A stretch of 64,000 bases of DNA from assembly GCA_950106755.1 (NCBI GenBank), contig OX467092.1:25806582-25870581 (forward strand), in the 5' to 3' direction. Positions 46,503-59,127 of the stretch are shown here, in pieces (the first letter of the stretch is position 1; every line of letters starts with the position of its first letter). The stretch comes from Climacium dendroides (lineage: Eukaryota; Streptophyta; Bryopsida; Hypnales; Climaciaceae). The notes beneath the pieces were generated by a model. It saw only the letters and a program-made list of their open reading frames with translations. It made no database searches and was not told the DNA's origin. Both the position numbers and the translations under genes were made by a program.

Positions 46503-49202
46503 AGGAAAAGATTAATGAAAAAAATCTATTGTCTAAATAAAATAGATGTGTGTGATATCATCCAAAACAAAGTGAGGTTTGCCACCTATGGTCATTGGAA
46601 TATACAATAATTGCTTTGAAAGCAATTATTGTAACTTAAAAAAAATGATTGTGTGCCTTCACAAATCCATGCAGAAATTTCAATGAAAGATGTAGAAGAT
46701 TCACTATTATGTGCAATTTTATACACTTACTGAATATTTTAATCATGTAGATAATCAAAATTTATTCCTTGATGATTGAATGTTATTATTGTAATTGGAT
46801 ATCTTGATGTTGCAAATTTCAAAATGACCAATGGAAAGTATGCAATGTTCTTTTGCAATCCATGTTATAAACCATGATAACATTACAAGAAAGTACTCCT
46901 CAAGATGAACCACCACATAAAGGGGTTCTTGTATAATTATTAGTATTGATAGCAAAGGTGCTTCTATGATTTTTCATTCAATCGACTTTGCTAGTTTGAC
47001 AAAAGAATGATGAAAAGTCACTTAATTCTATACAAAGATGTTCCTTTTCATATATTGATATGCATTTGTGAGTTATTTGCAACTTAGTTCTTTTTATTGA
47101 ACTATAGAAGTTGCTTTTAGGTAGAAACATCAACCTCTAAGAGAGATAGTAAACAACAGGGATCAATTGTACTCATAGAATTAGAAGCAAATTTTGGAGG
47201 CAGGGCAAGCTTCATCACATTCATGTATCAATTTCAATCCAAAGACCCAAATTTTATTAGAGGATTTGAAATAACAAAGTCATCAAGGAATCTCCATCAC
47301 AAATGAAATGGAAGCATACAATTTTGTAGTTTGGAAATCACAAATCATTGTGACAATTACTAGCTAGTACGGAGGACTCAACGTTGGTGGAGGTGGGTAA
47401 CCTTTAGGAGTACCCCGTGCAATGAAACGAAACCCCTTCAAAGATTGATGGGTGGTAAACCCATTCATCTCCACTGCCAAAAAAGTTTCTCACATATGAG
47501 CATTCATTAACATAGCTTTTTTGAGTAGTAGTGGCATGATGCTTGTAAGAGCAAAGTCAAGTGAGTGTCAATTAGAGCAAAGTCATCAAAAATCAAATCA
47601 ATAGCAAGCAAAAACTCACAATGGCTAATTGAATCGAGGGGCTCACTTGTTCAAATTGAGCTCAACTACACAAAACAAGGTGTGAGGGATTCCTTTTCAT
47701 GAGTCACTCAGAAGTTCCGTTTCATATCAATTCAGAGAGTGCTCAACAAGCAATTTCTAAAATGCTATGAATGTAAAACCGTCAAAGGTTTGATATTAAC
47801 TAAAAATGCACAAGAAAACTAGTTGCAGGAATATAGAAGTTCTTAACAAGTCCAAGCATACCAAGGGATACAATTGGGGACAAGGACATACCAACCGATG
47901 CAAGGAAGGTGAAGCTGAGGAGCAAGAGTACCACACACAAGGTCTTCACGAGTCCCTCCATTGCATTCAAGATTCACTTCCTACACTGCCAACAGCCGAT
48001 CCCCACCAATACTTGCAGCTCTACACAATCACTGCCTCTCAAAAACCACAAGTAATCTGAAGCTCTACACAATGTCTGAGAACATCGTCAAGAACTAAAA
48101 TTTAGTATGGAATGCCTTCCACACAATGGCCGACTCCACGGTCATCAAAGGCCACAAATGCAACGGCATCTATCTAAAGAAAAAACAACAGCTCTAGTAT
48201 GTATGGATGCAGCAAACTGACCTGCTTCAATTGTAGCACCTTGCATGCACATGCCTATACATGTCGTAAGTCAGTCAGGTTCATGCCAGTCACTTCATCA
48301 ACAGGCTTAGAAGGCATCAAAATTTGATGCCAATCCCCAGAAACATTGTCCCTTGAAATCATGGCTAGACACAACATCTAAAATCCTCCCTGAAATCCTG
48401 CCCAATGTTCAGGCACTATGTAAGGTAGTCTGCTGTAAAAGCGGGCGGCCTCTTCAAATCGCCCCTATATTTAGGGCTGAATAATAGGTGGTCCTTAAGT
48501 GAACCTCTCAAGCCATTGAAAGAATCGAGAAAAAAACATTATTTATTGCAAGAGTTAATTGTTGTTCTTCATTTACTCAAATCATTTTAGAAGTTGCAAG
48601 TGGTCGGATTTTGGAAGACCTAGGGTCACAAAAATAGGTGCCTACAACAAGTTTTTTTAAAAATTCATAAGTAATTCAAAAATGATTCAAAAAATATGAA
48701 ACCACTTGTGTGACGTTCTGCATCCATTTTTCTTTCTCTGAAAAATGATCCAAAAATATTTTTATTTATGGAAACCTTCAAAAAGGGGGGACTAGTTGGT
48801 AAATGGTCGATTTAAGGTCATACTACCTTACTGTATGCATAACATTCAGTAGCCTTCAAGAGAGGTTCCCTGGAGGCATCATCCATGAAAAACATCCACA
48901 CGGGGAATGAAAGTAAGCTCTAGTATTGGGTGCCAGCACCATGGCAGTAGACTTATAGTTTTCCTCTAAATCTTAGATCAACCAACCAAATATTCAAAGA
49001 AACATTAAGATGATTTGTCAAACACCATGAGAATCCTTTGAATCAAAATCCTCCACCATCCAAAAAATTAATTTGGGTAGCTCTTTGAAGGAATTGAGTA
49101 GGAAACATGTGAGGTAGTGAAGGTTGGAGATGTCATTTTTATATTGAAATTGATTTTTCACCATGAATCCTCAAAGGATATGGGATAATTTGAAAATGAG
49201 TG

Positions 49203-49626
49203 CTAAACCGCTTATTGTCAAAATGTCAAAATGATATTTATGTAGAATTTTAGACCTCATTTAGTCATAATAGAATAACTTTTTTCAAAAAACTTTGGAC
49301 TAAAAAAAGTTGGGAATTCATATCTTCAAAAATCTGTCTCATATTTCAAGCCTCCAATCAAAAGATATGGACAAAATTTAGAGAGGATGTTTCAAGATGT
49401 AAAAGAAAATATCCCTTTTAACCACTCTTTGAAATTTGTTCATAACTTTCAATTGGGGCTTGAAATATCAAACAAATTTTTGGAGATGAAATTCAAATAG
49501 ATTTTCCAACTTTTTTAGTCTAAAATTTTTTGAACTTTTTTATTTTTACTATGACCAATGAGGTCTAAAGTTTTACTTCAAATAGAATTCTTGCTTTAAT
49601 TTGACTTAACTATGAGTGGTTGAGCT
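49203..49626. repeat. Long imperfect inverted repeat (foldback or MITE-like)
   Basis: The arm 49203-49378 matches the reverse complement of 49432-49626, leaving a central loop of about 53 bases. Shared blocks include TTTAGACCTCATT, GACTAAAAAAAGTTGG versus GACTAAAAAAGTTGG, and ATATTTCAAGCC. Identity is highest in the inner 130 bases of each arm and falls outward. A transcript would form a long near-continuous hairpin. Confidence 0.75.
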
Positions 49627-49953
49627 CTTACTAACTTTAATTTATTTATCCCACATTGTTTACTCTACCTCCTACCACCGCATACGTATATAAAGATTTG
49701 TCTTCTCATTCCTAATACACAAATCATGGAAGGCATTCAAAACATAGTGAGGAAACTGAAGCATTAGTTTCAATGAGTAGAATGCTAATTTCATGAAATT
49801 TTTAATCTTAAAGGTTGATTTTGTTTTTAATCCAATTGAATGCATTGTTTTTTTTAGTATTTTGTTATCAAACTTAACTGCGGTTTTGTCCTAGATACCT
49901 AGGCAAGTGAGCTTCAATTTTTTGCGACACGTGGATTATTAGCTACTGATGGA

Positions 49954-50010
49954 TGTGGAATATTCCACACCATATCGTTTGGGAGATAAAATAGTGTGAA
50001 ATATTCCACA
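49954..50010. repeat. Pair of 16-bp palindromes
   Basis: TGTGGAATATTCCACA at 49954-49969 is a perfect palindrome; TGTGAAATATTCCACA at 49995-50010 is the same motif with one change. The copies start 41 bases apart. A CACGTGG G-box-like site lies just upstream (about 49928-49934). Confidence 0.8.
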
Positions 50011-52605
50011 TCATTCTGTCTAAGGAAAGACAGTCCTTTTCACTACTACTACTACTGAATGTTATGTGAAGCCAATTGATTTGGTAGGTTTGTAACTCTT
50101 GGTTCATGTGACCTTCAACTCTTCAAGGACTAGTACTACATGGAATTAATATTCACATATTGCTCATAAAAACATATTGGAATATCGTGTTAGTCAGTGG
50201 GTTTTTCAAGGAAGAACAACCTTTGCCTTTCATCATGTCACTTGGTTATATTTGGAAGGACCTAGCTTTAGTGATCCAAAACATATAAGAGTGTTTGATA
50301 CATCACCAAAAATAAAAGTATCATGTCATAGTCATTGCAAGCAAGTTTACTAGAAGAGCACAAGTTGGGTGTGTACTTCAGAAAAGGTAAAAGCATCTAA
50401 AATCGACCAAATAAGCAATTGAGGACATTATCTAGAGTAGTGCTACTAGGATTCCATAGTGGGGACATAATTTTTTTTCTTGCATGGTTGAATGATGATA
50501 AAAAAAAATTGCCTCTATTTTGGAGTGCCTAATTTGGACACTATGTAGACATTATGTGGATAAACTATGAAACACATGTACCCAAAATCAACCCAGACTG
50601 TCATAAATAGGGGCTACATATTTTCCGTAATAGTGGGGTCCTCATCAATCACCACCTATATTGTGTATGGTACTTGTTACAGTTCCCTATGAAAATTATC
50701 CCTTTTTTCTACATGCGAAAAATATTTAAAAGATTAAATCTAATTTGGGTTTGAGAGTTCAAAATTTGAATTCAAATTTTCTAAAAATAGATAAGAAAAA
50801 TCCCCAAATAGAAACGAGAAGGCATAACCTCCACCTTATCGTGCTAGCCCCACCCTTATAGATGCCATCAAGCTGACGCCTCCTTTTTGTATTTGGCATG
50901 TGAAGAAGAAATGGACAATTTAACCAACTTCATTTTTAGCATGACCTTGAAGTCCAAGTGCTGAATCGAACTTTGGAGTACCTTATATTTTCAAATTATG
51001 GAGAAGGAGATGTTGATTAACTATGAGGTACCTAGTAGTGTACACAAGGAAGATTTTTTAATAAACTACAGTAGAGAAAGTTCTCTCACCTCCATTGCAA
51101 AACCGTCAATAGATGAGTCACGAATCTTGGCCAAGCAAGATGGAATCCAACTTTGAATCACATGAGGGACTAAATTCAATATCAACAATTGCCAATGAAG
51201 CAAAAAATCTCGACACTTGAATATTCTTGTTGGCCCTACTTGGTGATTCTGTAAACAATCCGAAGGCAAACCAACACAGATAGGATTAGACTAAAATGGC
51301 TTAGTACTTTTCAAATGCATGGAATCAAGAAAGCGGTGAAGTAATTCACATGTCACTAAGAAAATATAGCCATGTTAAACTCGGACAATGAGAAAGTCAC
51401 TTGGAGCAATTTCTAACATAAACCCTACCAATTGTGATTATAACGCAAGTAATCAAGTTTTCTAGAACCTTTAGGGGACTGGGTTCTCCACTTGTGAAGT
51501 GAAGATCTTCAATCATTGTCATTAAATGAACCCAAAAGATTAGCTCTTTGTTTCCCCCCCAATTGTATATAAGGCATCATCTCTAGTCTTAATTTTGGGG
51601 CAACAGTATCAAAGATTTACTAATTTCTTTTACGATTAAGAGTTTGTCAAACAACTACTCCCAAGGTCCCATGATTAAGAATATCTTAGTCCATGTAATT
51701 GCCTTGAACTTTTCAAGTTATCGCAAGTTGAAGATAACCTAGGCATATTCAAGTTCCAAATTTGAAAATATGCGCCCTTTTTTCTAAACACCATGTCAAA
51801 GTTCTATCGTTTAATAATCGAATTCCTTGAAAGTGCAAAAGGCTTCTAGAACAACATATGGTGGCGATAAGAATGAACCAGTCTCATAATGGATACTTTT
51901 ACCTTCCAAAGTTTATGCCAAATTAACATTCCTTTCAAATAAAAACCAAACCATTATTTGACAGTGTCTGTAAGAAAAACACGAAATGCAAAGGGCGATC
52001 ACCATCTGCACTTTTTCAGTAACAAAAAAAGAATGGGCAATAAGCAACACCGTTTCTTCTTAATAGCATTCTTGAGTAGCTCGGTAAATTAGGATGAGTT
52101 AAGATAATAAAGAACAACATAGATTGTGGACTACCAAAGTTTGTAAAGAATTTACTAGAACTAATGAGTATAAAAAAATCACGTAGTTCCTAACATTATA
52201 AATGTAGCCCGTAATTCATGACTTGATTGCTTGCTGATATCCTAAAAAATTATTTGAAGTACCTGCAAAGTGATGATGGCTAATGTCCCAAAGTGTATGA
52301 TAAATATTAACCAAACAAAAAATCTTGTATATATTGAATTCCAAATCCAAAGGACATCGATAGATTGGCCTCTGATGTATGCTCTCCTACCTTGAAAACT
52401 CTCAAGGCTTGTTGAAAACCCCAAGTTTTAGGTGAAAAGAGAACCCTATCAATTTCTACTCATCAAGTAGATTAGTTCAAGCATCAAAGAGGTAATGGCG
52501 GCAAATTGCAAACTTGTTGTCCCAAACACTTCAGTTAGTAGTATTCTAAATCAAGGCATGCTACACCCTACTAATTGTAATGCCATATAAGGCAGTTTTT
52601 AGTGT

Positions 52606-52716
52606 CAACCTCACTAGTTGTAACATAGCTAGGATTTCAATTAAACTTCTAGTGGGTGGATCAACCTTGCTAGTTGTAATACAACTAGGGTTTCAATAAA
52701 ACCTCTAGTAGGTGGG
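52606..52716. repeat. Diverged 55-bp tandem repeat, two copies plus a remnant
   Basis: Units at 52606-52660 and 52661-52716 share CAACCT-CTAGTTGTAA and TTTCAATTAAAC/TTTCAATAAAAC blocks. A weaker third copy precedes them (about 52565-52605). All are noncoding. Confidence 0.7.
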
Positions 52717-53229
52717 TTCTCTACTAGTGCTTCTAAACACAAGGATTTCAAGCTCTAAAGTTCAAGTTGGTCAAGTATACAAACATGGGTTAAATTTCTT
52801 TAAAATGAATAAGAATGAATGGTACTAAGAGACAAACAAGTTTTCAGTTCTATCGCTTTATATCTTGTATTATTCAATGTTCATATTGCAATGCATGGAT
52901 GACCTTTCAATTTCTCTTTTTACATGGTAGTGAATGTATGACACTAATGAAAAAATGCCTTCCATAGTATTGAACGTGTTTTGAAGTTGCTAAGGCATGC
53001 CATGATATTTGCAAGTGTCGATGATGAGAATTTACACCTTGGATGTTGCTCCCGTTCCTTCTTAATTTATTGGTATTAAATAAATAATCTATGTTGTTGA
53101 ATAAGGAGATAAAACCAACAAATGTCATGAGTTCAACAAGATAGGCATTTGTTGAAGAGGATGAAATTAAAGAAACCATGCTTGAGTAATACAATTGGAA
53201 GTATGTCACATTCTTAGAAATATGTCTAG

Positions 53230-56200
53230 CTAGACTATTACTTGTTCAAATATGTGAACCACTATAGGAAGCACTATTGTTTGTTCTCCACCTCCATTTG
53301 CTTCAATACATGGGACCATTGTTACCCCTGAGTTATGGTGTGTACTAAGTCTTCCCTCTCTTTTCCTCCCATAGGGATTCTTTGAGAATGTGCTTTGGCT
53401 AAGGAGGCACCCAAATGAGACAAATGTATACATAGATGGTAGAAACCTCAAATATGTTAAAAAGACTGGAAAATAGATTATCTAAAAACAACTATGATGC
53501 TATAAATTGTGCTTTTAGTGAAGTTCCATTGTTTCAAGACTAATTAGACAATGTCATAATGAGAATCTTCACCATTCACCATGATTCATAGGGAGGTCTC
53601 TTTATAGTCATCAAAAATATCTCCCATACACAAGGATGCTTTCGTATGATAATATGACCATAAAGAGACCCACTTATGAATATTGATGAAGATCCCGTTG
53701 ATGATGTTGTCTAAAAGCTCTTGAAACAAAATCATTTCACTAAAATCTTTGTTTCAATCGCAACACATTAAATTATTACACAACTCATAAAAGACTGATT
53801 CTTGAAGAATAAAACAAAGCAAACAAGCAATATGATCCACAAGAGACCATGCAGATTGTGAATTAAATGAGTGTTTTTGAGGATATTGTATTCTCATGCC
53901 ACCTCTATATGATGTTGAAAGAACAACACCTTGTAAGCTTGCATGTACTGATATAGCACTATTGACATCCTGCATGAAGAACTGGCACATATCAAGGTCA
54001 TCGATTCATATTGACAATATTATAAACATTCTAGTAGCATGTACTCTTCAAAAACTTTCAACCTCCAAAATTCACTAAACTTAGCTTTCCACACCTTCAA
54101 CTTTCTCCAAGACAAGGCAATTGTAAGAAACACATGTACTATTACTGTTACACTTTGCTTGCTTGAGCAATTTTAAAGATAACTATGAGAATAATGACCC
54201 AAAGTTGAAATTTCGATGAGATATTTTTCTAATGTTTCTTTAATAAACTTGCAACAATTGTAAAAAGAGATTCTAAGAAAAAATTAATCCTATATTGTTT
54301 AAAAGTCTACAAATTAAGCTTCCCTCAACATACATTTTCAAACATGGAAATGTGTTTTGGTGATTCTATTGGTGCATAAGCATCTCCATTGATTTGTCAC
54401 AAATGGACAAATTTAATTTTCTATTTTGAATTATTCTTTTATTTTTAACAAGTTAAAATGTCAAAGTACCTATTTTCTTGCAATTTTCCAATTTTTGTTC
54501 TCTTGCTTAGAGAATTATTCCATACTTGATCTTCCTAGGGTAAAATCTCCTTAGAAGGTCTAAACATTTACCATAATTATTTATTGTATTTAGAATCGTT
54601 TTTCTAATTTTAAAGTACTTAATAAAAATACGGTTATTGGATTGAAACGCAACAAATAGTATAGGTGTTTCTTGCAATCACCCACCACTTAATATTGTGT
54701 AACCTCATTAACTCCATACTCTGAAAATGTTGCATATTAAAATAAATAAAACCCTCTATAGTGTCTGCATTTCTACAAGTTTTAGTGTCCAAGGGCTAAC
54801 CAAAAATTCGATGAAACAAACGGTGGTCTTGCCTTGTCGCAAAACTTTCAATTGCCTAAAACCTGGTTGCCTGGAAATACAAACAATGGAAACAAATGCA
54901 GCGGGGTACACAAGGTTTGAATTTGCAAAGACATTTCCAACAAAAGTCGCGACTCATCGTGATGCCAATATACCGTTATAGTATCCTACATCTGGTGCGA
55001 AGCGGATGAACCGAACAAAGACATGAGACACAGAGATGCAAAGCAAAATTAGACATTGAGAACGAAGAAACAGTGGAGATAATTCTTGGATTAGCTGCAT
55101 TTATAAATAAAAGGTTCAAACGTAATGACTTGAAATACACTCAAAGACAGACCCACCCACTAAATAGCACCCGCAGCTCAGCCTCATTAAGAGCCTCTCC
55201 TAGATTCCCTATAAACAATGTGTTGCAAGGTGGATTGTCCTTTGTGTTCTGCATAATCATCCAATATAATCGTTTGCAGAGATAAATGCTACTTCACTGT
55301 TGTCCTGTGCTCACTGAGTTGGACATGGCCCATTTCAGCAAAACTCCTAGAAACATCCAGCACTCTCTGGATATGCAACCAACCTCTGAAGTCACTCTGT
55401 AAGATTGCAAGTTACTATATTCATGATTCACCTACTAGCCTACGAGGTTCCTAGTAAAAAAAGATAAACATTATAAGAAGCCATTGAAAGTGGATACCAA
55501 AACAAAGCAAAAATTACGGAAAACGATTGAGCGAAACAGGTTGAGTGAGAGATACCTGGACCGGAGCATAGCCAGATGGCGCTACTGGAGATGGTTGTGG
55601 TGCCGGATAGGCAACATACTGATCAAATTGTGCTTGTGGCGGAGCATAGCTGCATTTCAACACTAAACCAGCATCTTCATTATCCTAGTGGATTAGTTTA
55701 TAAGTATGTTTGCATATGCATAGACATATAATTCAGTTGCCCCTCAATCGACTCTAAACGGATGATGGAAGTTTATATGAAAACGAGTTTATATGAATAC
55801 AGCAAGTTGGTTACATTCGAGGGCCCCAAGCAGGTGCAGGAACTGCCATAGGCTGAGCAGGATAGGCAGGAGGATATGCTCCAGGATAAGGAGCTGGAGA
55901 GTAATCACCCCCTGCACACATGCGCTTACTTGCGTCGAATCCTGTGTTGAGGTCGCCCGTCACTCCTGAGCACCCCACTCTGAAATAATTAGATGTCACC
56001 AACAATTGTAAGATGTTTGAGTCAAGCCCATGCTGCAACGACAAAAACCATCATAAAAATGCAAAATTGAACCATGACCCCTCGGACCAAGAATTCAAAG
56101 TATTAAATTGACCGCTTCGACTCATAATATTGTGAAAAGCATGATTCACCATAATCGATGAAGAACGTCCATGTATTGGCCACAAATAAATAAAATTATA

Positions 56201-57510
56201 CAAGAGCAAGTCTCCTCATAACCTCCTCATAAATGTTGAAAAACACATGAGCACAATTTGGGCTTCGTGCTCCTTTTAGGATTAAAACTAGGTTTCGAAT
56301 ATGAGGTAAGCTGGCATTGAAATTCCTGTAATAAAACCACGGATATTTAGAATATATGAACTTCCAAATCTTAAAAGAGTACCTCTCTTCACAAACAGGT
56401 TTTTCTTGGCCATTTCGGCTCGCAATACAGAATTTGTATCCCCATCGAAAACCAGGTTCTGAATCCAGACACACAGAGTTAAGTGTAGGTTGAGATGATT
56501 CATTGGTTGAATAAAACACTATGGATTATCACAAAAGCCACTAGATGACTGCTATGTAGACAGTCATACGTCCCAATGACCTATAGTGCCTTATCAAGGA
56601 GCAGGTGATATTCGCCATCTCAGTGCCTCAACCTCGTATGCCGTGTACACAGATTCCTAAACCCCAGGCAATGGACATGCATAAACCAAAGTCACAAGCT
56701 GAGACAATGGCATTTTCAAAACGGCACGGAGATGTTACGTGATTCTGTACCCACCTGAAGAGCATCGCGTGCAGCCATGGCCATGCTAGCTGTGGAAAAT
56801 AGAGCAAATCCCATGGGCTGGTCACACTTGAAATTCATCTGTGACGCTTCGTAACCTGGCCACCACCGCAGCAGGTTTTGTAGCTCTCGTTCTTTTACAT
56901 CCGGAGGGAAACCTAAGACAAAAATAGTGCGTACCTATCCAAACCAACAACAATCACTACGTCATTCAAAACTTTAGTTGTATACGATAATCAACCTGGA
57001 CCGATTAACCCGCATAAATCTAACCGCCTATCGAATCGAACAGTAATTCGACGTGCATTCTCTTATATAAAAGTTGCAATAATGCTTGCATTCGCAACTT
57101 TCCATTCGCAATTCCGCCAACCCCTCCAACAAATGCAACATGGACGTCACAGGCAAATACACCACTCCGTGATCATGGAGCCGTGTATTTACATGAGGTG
57201 GCATTGCAAGAGCTCAGCAATTCGGCACTGGATTTCGGTAACAATGACTCGAAAGATGCGTCTTGCATTACAAGCGTTCTAAGACAGCACAGTTCTTCAG
57301 TAGCCGAAAAAATGATTACCAATTAGCTTCAGATGCAATCTTCTAAATGACATTCCGCAACTTAATTACCACAGTGAGGTATGTCAAAGTCACGAGAGCA
57401 ATCGAGCACAGGAAAAGAATACAGAAGCATTACAGAATAGAAAGAACCTCGTCATGGGCAGGATGCGGCAGCGGCGGAGCCCATTGATAGTACTGAGGCG
57501 GAGCTGCCAT
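53230..57510 (-). CDS. RNA-binding protein with two RRMs (plant At3g21215-like / scw1-like family)
   Basis: Minus-strand exons: 57448-57510 (ATG at 57510), 56755-56934, 56383-56458, 55815-55941, 55556-55649, 55157-55248, 54801-54870, about 53845-53969 and 53230 to about 53416. RRM1 (exons 2-3) has VRTIFVLGFPPDVKERELQN, MNFKCDQPMGFALFS and EMAKKNLFVKRG. A Pro/Tyr/Ala-rich linker follows (GGDYSPAPYPGAYPPAYPAQ). RRM2 is split over three exons: CNTLFIGNLGEALNEAELRV (RNP2), QPGFRQLKVLRQGKTTVCFI and DVNSAISVHASLQGVVL. The last exon has the family tail FSKNPYGRKREG. Such proteins bind single-stranded RNA; the target is unknown. Phases fit up to RRM2. At the last junction the conserved IQYP donor is missing; a downstream donor in phase would insert about 10 residues. 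RRM2 introns run through AT-rich repeat DNA. Confidence 0.84.
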
Positions 57511-59127
57511 GCTTGCTCGCTCCCTCCCTCTCTTTCTGTCGCCACCCGCAGTTCACTCTTCCTCAATTGAACTATTCTCCCAGCCATGGACTGTTCTGCT
57601 CCAGGGGGAGAGGAAAAATCTCACGTAATCTCACAAACCACGATTCCTAACCCTAATTCAAGAATCTCTTCAAATCTCTGACCCTCAGGCCTCCTTCAAA
57701 TCTCCACGCCCCCTGGGAACCCTTCGCTTCCTCGAATCCAATTCATCAAAGCAATGCGACATTCTCGTCGACGCATTCCCAAACGCAGCAGCAGCACAAT
57801 GGGACTACCAGCAGGGTCTGGCGGGAAAGAAAGACCTCGTTCTGGCTCGTTTCTGGGCCGTTTGGGGCGAAATTTGAAACCAGGTGGAGACTGGCGATTA
57901 CAGCTCCGGGCACTGATGAATTGCGGATTGCGGAAATTGCGAGGCGGGATGTAGTGTGGGCTCAATCCCCGTCTGCGTGAATTCATTCAGAGTCTGCAGA
58001 CGGAGGACCTGCTTAGTTCATAATTGTAGATAAATGAAATTCATAAAGTGGGGAGAATTTCTGTAAGCTTCTTTGCATTCGCAGAGTCTAGTCTAGACTT
58101 GAAAAAGCTTTACAGTTCCTGCAGGTGCATCTTTGAAACGCCTTTGAAAAAATATCCAAAATCATTCCCAGAAGGCTCTAGTACTGTACAGTACAATCTT
58201 CTTGCCTTGTGTATAGAGTTAGAGACTTTCAGCAAGGATGGTTTAGCCTAACTGGAAGCTTTCAAATTTTGAATAACGGATGAACATACACACATTCCAA
58301 GCATGCAAGCATGCAATCATCCATCAATTTTAATTTGAAGGATTTTGTGTTAAGTCTTTAACATTTGTATGTATAGATTCTAAAGATTTTACTTTGCAAA
58401 AACATTATTCACAATAAGAATTTTTTTGAAATGAAACTCCATAGAAACCATAGAAAAAAACAATTATGACTGAAAATATTTCAATAATCTGGAGATACCA
58501 CTAACCCCTACAAACCAAAAATACAAATCTTGAATGTTGAGTGAATTCAAACGTGTCTTACGCTTACAAAGACATGTTTTTCTCATACATCCAGATCCTC
58601 GTGTTAATTTTCTGACTTTGTAGATTTTGAAAACTCTTCTCTCTCAACAATACCCGTCCTTACAACTACTCCCCCCCAAACTCCAAAATCAGAATTGGCA
58701 ATCAGAGGTAAATCCACATGATTGATGACAAAATTTGGATTAAGATCCTGTACATCCTCAAATGTCGCTAGTCAACAGCACTGAGTGAAAGATTGGTAGT
58801 GAATAACCGCTTTGATGATATCGAAAAGAAATGAGGAATGTACTTAGACAATGTTGACCTATTTCAAAATCCTAAATCCTAAATCCCAAAAAATCAAGCA
58901 AACTTGAAAGTGAACGAACAGGGACAGAGTCGGAGATTGAGGTGAAGTAAACGTTTGAGTCAGTAACAACGCAGCCGCTCGAACACTTGGTTCTCGTCTG
59001 TGACCATATCATCCTCTGAAATTTGTTCTCATTGCATCCATTGGTCACAAGCCACCTTGAATCGAAAAAGATGGGGGCATGAGAGCTCCCTCAGTCCTTG
59101 ACAATGCACAGTAACTGACAGTCGACA
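57511..59127. other. Spacer between the RRM and OPA3-like genes
   Basis: 57511 to about 58000 is GC-richer and should hold the RRM gene promoter and leader; ORFs there on both strands (57696-57986 minus, 57754-57954 plus) have no recognisable product. 58000-59127 is AT-rich and should end with the OPA3-like 3' UTR. Confidence 0.45.

Larger units (their letters stand above)
46503..53229. other. Long AT-rich repeat block without supported genes
   Basis: I see no convincing coding region. Contents that can be named are a long inverted repeat (49203-49626), two palindromic 16-mers (49954-50010) and a diverged 55-bp tandem repeat (52606-52716). A frame near 50150-50350 reads protein-like for about 60 codons (HVTWLYLEGPSFSDPKHI) but is bounded by stops and unrecognised; it may be a gene relic. 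Confidence 0.5.

Noticed and set aside
47806..48060. Plus-strand 84-codon ORF in the AT-rich block
   Set aside because: Low-complexity His/Gln/Thr composition without motif or context.
50150..50350. Protein-like stretch of about 60 codons
   Set aside because: Bounded by stops, no start, and no family recognised; at most a gene relic.
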